Source: Candidatus Heritagella gallinarum (GTDB taxonomy: Bacteria; Bacillota; Clostridia; Oscillospirales; Acutalibacteraceae). From it: a stretch of DNA of 47,898 bases. Position 1 is the stretch's first letter, and every line of letters starts with the position of its first letter. The notes beneath the pieces are model-generated. The model worked only from the letters and a program-made list of their open reading frames with translations, made no database searches and was not told the DNA's origin. The stretch is taken from assembly GCA_904394685.1 (NCBI GenBank), contig CAJFNK010000051.1:1-47898 (forward strand), written 5' to 3'. The position numbers and the translations under genes were made by a program. This document shows, piece by piece, positions 41,653 through 47,898 of the stretch.

Positions 41653-42930
41653 CTACAAAACTTCAATCTTGTGATAATCCACTGTTTGTTTTTCCCTGGA
41701 AATTCCTCCCAGAAGATGATCGATTCTCTCATTCCCCACAAAAGCTGCCCGTTTAATCGCATCCGCTCCATACCGCTTTCGGATGGCATCCACTGCCTGA
41801 TCGGCACGCCGAAGGCGCAGGTCGTCCTGCGGGGCAAACAGGTTGAGCTGCCTGTCAGAGCCTCGTCTGCAAATTCGGTTGGTATGGATTCCCAGCAGAC
41901 GGATAGCCTGTCCATCCCACATCTGCTCAAATAAACGACAGGCATATTGATGGATTTCCCAGGTAACATCTGTGGCAGCCGGGAGGGTCATCTGGTGGGT
42001 ATAATAGCGCAGGTCATGTGTTTTGATCCCCACAGTCAGCTCCTGTGCCTCCACCTCGGCCCGGCGCAATCGTGTTCCCAGCGTTTCTGCCAGCCCCAGC
42101 AAAATCAACCGTGCTGTTGGTTCATCCTGCACATCAAAGGCGATCGTGGTACTGTTGCCATATCCCTTATTGGAAGCGGGCGATTCCAGCACCGGGGTAG
42201 TATCCAGTCCATTGGCAAAAGCCCAAATCGTTTCTCCCTGCTTTTTCAGATAGCTTTTCAAGATGGCAGGCGGTGTCTGCGCCAGCTGGCCAATCGTGCG
42301 AATCCCCATCAGGCGGAGCTTCTTTTCGGTGGCATGACCGATATAAAACAGGCGTGACACCGGCAACGGCCACATTTTTTCCCGGATTTCTTGGGGGAAC
42401 AGGGTGTGGACACGGTCAGGCTTCTCAAAATCAGATGCCATTTTCGCCAGCAGCCGGTTACTGGAAATCCCAATATTAACGGTAAAACCCAGCTCCCGAT
42501 GGATTCTCTCCCGGATTTTTTCGGCAATTTCACGGGGAGAGCCAAAAAGCCGCCGAGTTCCGCTCATGTCCATAAACGCTTCATCAATGGAATACGGTTC
42601 TACAACGGGCGTATACTCCCGCAAAATCGAAAGAAACGACTGGGAACACTTTTGATATAGGCTATAATTGGGCGGTACCAAAAGCAGCTCCGGACATTTT
42701 CGCAGCGCCTCTGTCACGCTTTCCCCTGTTACAATCCCGTACCGTTTTGCCGGAAGCGATTTTGCCAGAATGATTCCATGCCGGCATGCGATATCTCCTC
42801 CCACCGCCGACACTTCGTTTCGCAAATCCTGCTTTCCCCCCAGATGATGGAGCCGATAGGTGGCTTCCCAACTTAAAAAAGCGGAATTAACGTCCACATG
42901 AAAAATTACTTTTTCTGAATCAGAACACAT
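41653..42930 (-). CDS. dinB: DNA polymerase IV (Y family)
   Basis: The 425-residue polymerase has HVDVNSAFLSWEA (first catalytic Asp), YSIDEAFMDMSG (catalytic Asp-Glu), GISSNRLLAKMASDFEKPD and the helix-hairpin-helix LPVSRLFYIGHATEKKL, followed by a little-finger domain. It lacks an obvious beta-clamp QLxLF tip at the very end but has RQLNLFAP inside the C-terminal region (about 367-374), a plausible clamp-binding peptide. It performs translesion synthesis. RBS AGGAGGTGGG. A LexA box overlaps the promoter. Confidence 0.93.
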   Translation of the reverse strand: MCSDSEKVIFHVDVNSAFLSWEATYRLHHLGGKQDLRNEVSAVGGDIACRHGIILAKSLPAKRYGIVTGESVTEALRKCPELLLVPPNYSLYQKCSQSFLSILREYTPVVEPYSIDEAFMDMSGTRRLFGSPREIAEKIRERIHRELGFTVNIGISSNRLLAKMASDFEKPDRVHTLFPQEIREKMWPLPVSRLFYIGHATEKKLRLMGIRTIGQLAQTPPAILKSYLKKQGETIWAFANGLDTTPVLESPASNKGYGNSTTIAFDVQDEPTARLILLGLAETLGTRLRRAEVEAQELTVGIKTHDLRYYTHQMTLPAATDVTWEIHQYACRLFEQMWDGQAIRLLGIHTNRICRRGSDRQLNLFAPQDDLRLRRADQAVDAIRKRYGADAIKRAAFVGNERIDHLLGGISREKQTVDYHKIEVL

Positions 42931-42949
42931 GTTCCCACCTCCTGTTTTT

Positions 42950-42978
42950 ATTATACAAACATACGTTCTAAATTACAA
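42950..42978 (-). promoter_or_regulatory. dinB promoter with LexA (SOS) box in the spacer
   Basis: On the minus strand: TTGTAA (42978-42973), 17-base spacer, TATAAT (42955-42950). The spacer holds AGAACGTATGTTTG (42969-42956), a 13 of 14 match to the Gram-positive LexA box CGAACRNRYGTTYG. DNA damage should thus release dinB and the gene behind it. The remaining sequence up to 43114 is A/T-rich without a gene. Confidence 0.85.
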
Positions 42979-43114
42979 CAGGAATTTTTTGTATTTTTCA
43001 GGACAAAATTTTTGATGGTACTACCGGCATCCAGCACTGCTGATTGTAAAGAACATTTTAAAAATGCCTTTTAAAATTTATTATAAAAACTTTTGTTTTC
43101 ATTCCATTTCCCGA

Positions 43115-43143
43115 TTGTAGACATTTATAAAACGTGATAAAAT
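43115..43143 (+). promoter_or_regulatory. Promoter of the GH3 gene
   Basis: TTGTAG (43115-43120), 17-base spacer, TAAAAT (43138-43143). Confidence 0.75.
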
Positions 43144-43151
43144 AAAAACAA

Positions 43152-43168
43152 GCAACTGGAAACGTTGC
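43152..43168 (+). promoter_or_regulatory. Operator-like inverted repeat before the GH3 gene
   Basis: GCAAC-TGGAAAC-GTTGC lies just downstream of the -10 box, at the expected transcription start. It partly matches the cre/LacI-type operator pattern (TGGAAACGTT core). A sugar-responsive LacI-family or CcpA-type repressor is the likely reader (inference). Confidence 0.5.
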
Positions 43169-43198
43169 CTGATTCTGTATTCCAGGAGGAGAAAGCAC

Positions 43199-45910
43199 AT
43201 GACCAGATTTCAAGAACTCTGCCGTGCCGCTGGCGCTCAAGGCGCTGTGCTGCTGAAAAACGACCACCACACCCTGCCAATCCGTCCGGGCGAAACGGTA
43301 TCTGTATTCGGCCGAATCCAGCTTAACTATTATAAAAGCGGAACCGGCTCCGGAGGGCTGGTGAACGTTGACTATGTGGTGGATATCCCACAGGGTCTGC
43401 GTGATGCCGAAGGAATCTCGATCAACGAGGAGCTGTATCAGGAATATCGCAACTGGGAAGTGAGCCATCCGTTTGACAAAGGAAAGGGATGGGCACAGGA
43501 ACCTTTCTGCCAGGAAGAAATGCCGATCAGTGAAGAACTGGCCGCCAAAGCCCGCTCCCAATCTGATCTGGCTCTGGTAGTATTGGGACGTTTAGCCGGT
43601 GAAGATCGTGACAGTGACCCCGATAAGGGAAGCTACTATCTCTCCGACGGAGAAGAAGCGATGCTGCGGATGGTACGCAAACATTTTGACCGTGTAGCAG
43701 TGGTTCTAAATGTTGGAAACCTGATGGATATGAGCTGGGACAATCTGTGCGACGCTGTATTGTATGTATGGCAAGGCGGCATGGAAGGCGGTCACGCTGT
43801 GGCGGATGTGCTGACCGGAATCGTGACTCCCTGCGGAAAACTCAGCGATACCATTGCCAAAAATCTGCACACCATCCCCGCTATGAAGAATTTTGGCGAC
43901 AAACATTTTAATGCCTATGAAGAAGATATTTATGTCGGTTACCGCTGGTTTGAAACCTTTGACCCCGACAACGTACAATATCCCTTTGGATTTGGTCTTT
44001 CCTATACGACCTTTTCCTGGAAGCAGGAAAGCGCCAGCTGGCAGGATGGCGTTGTTTCCTTCTCGGCAACCGTAAAAAATACCGGCAGCGTTTCTGGACG
44101 GGAAGTGTTACAGGTCTATGTAGGAGCGCCGCAGGGAACGCTGGGTCAACCTCTCAAGTCCCTTTGTGGGTATCAGAAAACCCGCCTGTTGGCACCCGGA
44201 GAGGAACAGAGTTTGACCATTTCCATTCCGCAGGCAGTATTCTCCTCTTATGATGACAGCGGTGTTACCGGACACAAGTCCTGCCGGGTACTGGAAGCCG
44301 GAAAATACCATTTCTATTTGGGTACTGACGTCCGTTCCGCCATGGAAACGGCCTCTTTTGATCTGCCCGAAACCCTTGTGATCGAAGAACTCACCGAAGC
44401 ACTCGCTCCCACAGAGCCGATGAACCGGATTCATCCCTGGATGAAAGACGGCGTACTCTCCCCTGAAACTGAGCCAGTTCCGCTGCGTACCTATTCTCTG
44501 ATGGAGCGGATTGCTTCCCACCGCCCGGAAAATTGTGCCTATGCGGGAGATTTGGGAATCGTTTTGAAGGATGTAAAAGAAGGACGTCACACAATGGAAG
44601 AATTCCTCTCCCAGCTGACCGATGAGGATTTAGCCTGCATTGTCCGTGGAGAGGGGATGTGTTCCCCCAAGGTGACGCCCGGCACCGCCAGTGCTTTTGG
44701 CGGCTTGACACCCCATCTAAAAGAACTGGGGATTCCGGCCGGCTGCTGCGCCGATGGCCCTTCCGGCATCCGTATGGACTGCGGCACGCACGCCACCAGT
44801 ATTCCCAGCGGCACTTTGCTTGCCTGCACCTTTGACGATGAGCTGAACGAGGCTCTGTTCACCGAAATGGGCTCTGAGCTCTATCAGAACCGGGTGGACA
44901 CCCTGCTTGGACCCGGCATGAATATTCACCGTTGCCCGCTGAATGGCCGTAACTTTGAATATTTCTCCGAAGACCCGCTGCTCACCGGAAAAATGGCGGC
45001 GGCACAGCTGCGTGGTATGCACAAGCACGGCGTAACCGGAACCATCAAGCACTTCTTTGCCAATAATCAGGAGTATCGCCGCACCTTTATCAGTTCCGAC
45101 ATTTCAGAGCGTGCCATCCGGGATCTTTATCTCAGAGGCTTTGAAATCGCTGTAAAAGAGGGACAGGCACGTTCGATCATGACCTCCTATGGCGCTGTTA
45201 ACCGCATCTGGACAGCCGGCAGCTATGATCTGTGCACCACCATTCTGCGTGGAGAATGGGGATTCAACGGTATTGTTATGACTGACTGGTGGGCAAAAAT
45301 GAACGACGAGGGCGAAGAAGCCACCCAGAAAAACACCAAAGCTATGGTACGGGCGCAAAACGACCTGTTTATGGTGGTAAGCGACGCTCTATCCAACAGT
45401 GCAGATGACAACACGATGGAATCCCTGAAAAAAGGTACCCTCACCCGTGGAGAACTGCTGCGGTGTGCTGAGAATATCTGCCGCTTCCTGATGAATTCCC
45501 CTTGTATGGAAGAACGTAAACTGGAAGCCAAAGAAGGCAGCAACGCCGTCCAGCCCGAAACCATTGATATTGTCATCCGTGACGGCGCCGTTATGAATGT
45601 ACGGGGCATTGAGAACGAACGTGGCAGCAATACCGTTTATAATATTCTGACAGAACGGGAAGGCACCTATGAAATCACAGCAGTTGCTTCCAGTGAAGCC
45701 GGTGGTGTGGCGCAGATTCCCGTTACTCTGAGCGTAGGAAACCGTGCGGCTACTTTCTCGTTTGTGGGAACCAATGGGGCAACCGTAGAAAAGAAAGCAC
45801 TGATGTCGCTGGATCGTGGAATGGCTTATCTGAGCCTTTATTTTGCACAGAGCGGTCTGGACCTTTATGAATTGCGTTTTCACCAGCTGAGCGACGAAAA
45901 GCAGGACTAA
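43199..45910 (+). CDS. GH3 beta-glycosidase with permuted domain order
   Basis: The 903-residue enzyme begins with the domain that is normally C-terminal in GH3 (GAVLLKNDHHTLPIRPGETVSVFG, residues 15-38, through about 260). A fibronectin-III-like domain follows (FGFGLSYTTFSW, then GREVLQVYVGAP, about 270-375). The (alpha/beta)8 domain comes only then (LGIPAGCCADGPSGIR, ATSIPSGTLLACTFD, LLGPGMNIHRCPLNGRNFEYFSEDP, GTIKHFFANNQE), with the nucleophile Asp696 in IVMTDWW. This order occurs in some rumen and gut clostridial beta-glucosidases. No signal peptide, so it acts inside on imported oligosaccharides. RBS AGGAGGAG. Confidence 0.92.
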   Translation: MTRFQELCRAAGAQGAVLLKNDHHTLPIRPGETVSVFGRIQLNYYKSGTGSGGLVNVDYVVDIPQGLRDAEGISINEELYQEYRNWEVSHPFDKGKGWAQEPFCQEEMPISEELAAKARSQSDLALVVLGRLAGEDRDSDPDKGSYYLSDGEEAMLRMVRKHFDRVAVVLNVGNLMDMSWDNLCDAVLYVWQGGMEGGHAVADVLTGIVTPCGKLSDTIAKNLHTIPAMKNFGDKHFNAYEEDIYVGYRWFETFDPDNVQYPFGFGLSYTTFSWKQESASWQDGVVSFSATVKNTGSVSGREVLQVYVGAPQGTLGQPLKSLCGYQKTRLLAPGEEQSLTISIPQAVFSSYDDSGVTGHKSCRVLEAGKYHFYLGTDVRSAMETASFDLPETLVIEELTEALAPTEPMNRIHPWMKDGVLSPETEPVPLRTYSLMERIASHRPENCAYAGDLGIVLKDVKEGRHTMEEFLSQLTDEDLACIVRGEGMCSPKVTPGTASAFGGLTPHLKELGIPAGCCADGPSGIRMDCGTHATSIPSGTLLACTFDDELNEALFTEMGSELYQNRVDTLLGPGMNIHRCPLNGRNFEYFSEDPLLTGKMAAAQLRGMHKHGVTGTIKHFFANNQEYRRTFISSDISERAIRDLYLRGFEIAVKEGQARSIMTSYGAVNRIWTAGSYDLCTTILRGEWGFNGIVMTDWWAKMNDEGEEATQKNTKAMVRAQNDLFMVVSDALSNSADDNTMESLKKGTLTRGELLRCAENICRFLMNSPCMEERKLEAKEGSNAVQPETIDIVIRDGAVMNVRGIENERGSNTVYNILTEREGTYEITAVASSEAGGVAQIPVTLSVGNRAATFSFVGTNGATVEKKALMSLDRGMAYLSLYFAQSGLDLYELRFHQLSDEKQD

Positions 45911-45920
45911 TTCATCATAA

Positions 45921-45962
45921 GCAAAGAGCCACCACACAATATTGTGTGGTGGCTCTTTGCTG
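45921..45962. terminator. Bidirectional terminator between GH3 and GH30
   Basis: A perfect 20-base-pair palindromic stem (GCAAAGAGCC...GGCTCTTTGC) between the convergent glycosidase genes. Confidence 0.85.
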
Positions 45963-46004
45963 TTTCTTAAATATAGGTTGATAATAAAACTATATGATTT
46001 TACA

Positions 46005-47333
46005 TTAAAGAACAAAAGTGTGAAAACTGTGCGGCGGAATCTCGGCAGAAAAACTGTTTTCCCCTGCTTCATAGCAGAAAGTACGGGTGCGGTTCATGCT
46101 GTTGCCCACCAACAGAATGATTTTTCCATCCGGGTTGCGGAAGGCAATCGTGTTGGAACTCCAGCGACCTTTCACTCCCAAAACTCTGGCTCCCGGCTGG
46201 ACAAAGTGAGAAAGATGCTTCATCAGGTAATATTCGGGCTGCCAGGTCATTTTGCCGGTTTCTTCATTCACCGTAATCAGGGAGTTCTGCCGCCATCCCC
46301 AGGTGCTGATGCCACCCTCCGGCAAAGCCATGTTCCAGTATGTATACCGTTCAATACCGTTATGGAAATAAATCCACATCTGATTAAAGATATACTCCGC
46401 ATGTACCCAGCTGTTCCGTCCGTCGCCACACTCACTTTCTGTCTGCATATAGTGCAGCTCCGGATAGCTTTCTCGGATCTGCTGAATCACATGTTTTCCG
46501 CCCCACTGAAGGCCAACACCGGTCAGATAACTCCGGGCTTTTTCATCAGAAAGAATGGTGTTGGCAAACTGATCGTAAAACTCCCCGAATCCGGCGTCAG
46601 AGTTATCCATCATAAAATCGTTAAAGGGGCCGTTGATTGTTCCCAGCCACAGCTGCGTGTCCAGCCCGCTCTTTTCAAATGCAGGCCCAAGATAATCCCG
46701 GACAAATACCAACATATCTTCTCCATACCAAAGGCAGGACGGGAACTTCTGGTCTGCCATAGGCTCATTCTGCACATGCATCTGGGAAATTTTGATGCCC
46801 TCTTTTTTGTATTCTTCCACAAAGCGCACAAAGTATTGGGCATAGGCACGCAGCACCGCATCTTCCATACGGATACGCCCATAGTTATATACCTTCTTGG
46901 TCTTCATCCAGGTAGGCGGACTCCAAGGAGAACCAAACAACATCAACTCCGGCTGATATTTCATGGCTTCCCGGATATAAGGGATGGTATATTGACGGTC
47001 ACGGTCAATGGTAAAATCTTTAAGCTCATAGTCGCCGTCGGTTTCATCGCAGCTATACCAGCCAAGGCTGAAGTCGTTGGCCCCCATAGGAAGGCGTCCC
47101 ATTGTAAAATGGCAGCCATCCTCGCTATAAAGCTCCCGGAAAAAGGCTTCGAAATCTTCGGGAGAAACCTTTTGCAGAGCATCCCAGCCAAGTTCGTTAA
47201 AGCAGCCGCCAAAGCCTTTGACCTCCTGCTTTTCTTCCCCTGTTAGGGAAAGAGTGTCATTTCCCTGTGGCGCTGAAACAGTCCCGTTTTGCCATCTGTC
47301 TTGTTCTGTACTGAAAATATGCTGGACTTTCAT
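46005..47333 (-). CDS. GH30-family glycoside hydrolase
   Basis: The 442-residue product shows GFGGCFNELGWDAL near the N-terminus, LFGSPWSPPTWMKT, the acid/base Glu190 in HVQNEP and the nucleophile Glu299 in QTESECG, with a beta-sandwich tail (GKIILLVGNSMN, PPHSFHTFVL). GH30 enzymes act on beta-glucosyl, beta-xylosyl or glucosylceramide-type links. No signal peptide is seen, so it is probably cytoplasmic. RBS AAAGGAG before ATG 47333. Convergent with GH3; the two may share substrates. Confidence 0.92.
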   Translation of the reverse strand: MKVQHIFSTEQDRWQNGTVSAPQGNDTLSLTGEEKQEVKGFGGCFNELGWDALQKVSPEDFEAFFRELYSEDGCHFTMGRLPMGANDFSLGWYSCDETDGDYELKDFTIDRDRQYTIPYIREAMKYQPELMLFGSPWSPPTWMKTKKVYNYGRIRMEDAVLRAYAQYFVRFVEEYKKEGIKISQMHVQNEPMADQKFPSCLWYGEDMLVFVRDYLGPAFEKSGLDTQLWLGTINGPFNDFMMDNSDAGFGEFYDQFANTILSDEKARSYLTGVGLQWGGKHVIQQIRESYPELHYMQTESECGDGRNSWVHAEYIFNQMWIYFHNGIERYTYWNMALPEGGISTWGWRQNSLITVNEETGKMTWQPEYYLMKHLSHFVQPGARVLGVKGRWSSNTIAFRNPDGKIILLVGNSMNRTRTFCYEAGENSFSAEIPPHSFHTFVL

Positions 47334-47362
47334 CTTGTATAGCTCCTTTCAAAGCAACCAAA

Positions 47363-47380
47363 GAACGTTTGTAAACATTC
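47363..47380 (-). promoter_or_regulatory. LacI-type operator in the GH30 leader
   Basis: GAACGTTT-GT-AAACATTC is an 18-base near-perfect inverted repeat (one mismatch) placed about 24 bases downstream of the -10 box, where a bound repressor would block transcription. Confidence 0.6.
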
Positions 47381-47403
47381 TTTATAATTCGTTCTTATCG
47401 ATT

Positions 47404-47412
47404 ATTATAGCA
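47404..47412 (-). promoter_or_regulatory. Extended -10 promoter of GH30
   Basis: On the minus strand TGC directly precedes TATAAT (47409-47404). No good -35 is visible. Confidence 0.6.
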
Positions 47413-47524
47413 CGAAGTTGCAAAAGAAGCTATCTTCAATTTTTCTAAAAAAGGTAAAAATTTAGCTTTTAGGTACTCTGGAACAGATGCTCTCTCGATG
47501 CCTCCACAAAAACAAAAAGCCTGT

Positions 47525-47568
47525 GAAGGGAGGCACTTCGTAAGGAAGTTGCCTCCCTTCTGCTTTTG
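47525..47568 (+). terminator. Strong hairpin upstream of the DUF6809 gene
   Basis: GAAGGGAGGC paired with GCCTCCCTTC around an imperfect inner stem, followed by TGCTTTTG. GCCTCC at 47498-47503 could pair with the same GGAGGC, an alternative fold. No plus-strand gene precedes it in 47334-47524. Confidence 0.6.
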
Positions 47569-47628
47569 TAATCAGCCAGTTTGATTGAATTGTAAGGATA
47601 ATTCAGTTTATAACGGAGGATTACATAA

Positions 47629-47898
47629 TGAAAAACTTTATTGAAGAATTTTACTATGGAAACATTGAACCGCAAGCGAGAAGCACAAAACAAAATAAGG
47701 CTGTTCAGAAACAAATGGAAATCTTGATGACAAATGAAGATTTCCTGACAACAACACTATCTGATGAAAACAAAAAGCGATTTCTCGATTATGTAAACGC
47801 TTGGAGCATATTTAACGGAGAATCTAATTTAGACAGTTTTATTATGGGATTTCGCTTAGGAGCTAAATTTATGCTTGATACTTTCGTCACTTCCGAAA
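47629..47898 (+). CDS. DUF6809-family protein, partial at the window end
   Basis: From ATG 47629 (RBS ACGGAGGA) 90 codons are open to the window edge. The product starts MKNFIEEFYYGNIEPQ and continues with a helical region ending in FIMGFRLGAKFMLD, the pattern of DUF6809 proteins, which are common in Firmicutes and often near mobile elements. Function unknown. The local sequence is A/T-rich compared with the glycosidase genes. Confidence 0.78.

Noticed and set aside
45921-45960. Perfect 40-base palindrome as a regulatory site
   Set aside because: Placed between two convergent stops, it is best explained as a bidirectional terminator.
45942-47246. A 434-residue plus-strand frame
   Set aside because: It is the antisense shadow of the GH30 gene, whose catalytic motifs are clear on the minus strand.

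Overview
The window looks like a chromosomal segment of a mid-GC, spore-forming anaerobe of the class Clostridia, probably Oscillospiraceae/Ruminococcaceae-like. Supporting signs are a sigma-K-type sporulation factor, the spmA/spmB pair, an AbrB-type transition-state regulator, strong Firmicutes-style ribosome binding sites, the rpsF-ssb-rpsR operon and plant-polysaccharide glycosidases. The species assignment is inference; no rRNA or tRNA gene was seen.

Layout. 1-950: 5' part of a sigK-like gene (minus strand, running off the window) whose 3' end is replaced by a small interspersed repeat. 952-7681: one long plus-strand operon for labile-selenium handling and maturation of selenium-dependent molybdenum hydroxylases (thpR, yqeC, yqeB, XdhC-like, selD, class V aminotransferase, YedE, YedF, DUF3343). 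7780-12521: DUF308 membrane protein, spmB/spmA (minus), AbrB with a Cys tail, M20 dipeptidase and a PRK06851-type ATPase. 12589-19540 (minus): MATE exporter, prfB, secF/secD and a class I aminotransferase. 19654-24027 (minus): asnS-larE-larB-larC1-larC2, the nickel-pincer cofactor pathway, with larC split at a nine-A run. 24367-28810 (plus): RING/zinc-ribbon membrane protein, galU, rpsF-ssb-rpsR, amidohydrolase and a tiny membrane protein. 28865-37902 (minus): PASTA pseudokinase, yebC, flavin reductase, phosphofructokinase, ppk, an unusual Ppx-HD protein and a PH-domain protein. 37982-39470: three tandem copies of an orphan hairpin plus 37-38-codon element around a lipoprotein gene. 39575-42930 (minus): FGGY sugar kinase, a small unknown gene and SOS-type dinB with a LexA box. 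43199-47333: convergent GH3 (domain-permuted) and GH30 glycosidases, each with an operator-like site. 47629-end: partial DUF6809 gene.

How it fits together. Two metal/metalloid cofactor systems (selenium for molybdenum hydroxylases, nickel-pincer nucleotide) are present without their client enzymes in view. A family of TIR-bearing, MITE-like repeats (three clear copies and one possible solo end) is scattered through the window. The best candidates for something undescribed are the tandem hairpin/structured elements at 38-39.5 kb, followed by the split larC, the altered sigK 3' end, the PASTA pseudokinase and the degenerate Ppx-HD protein beside ppk.
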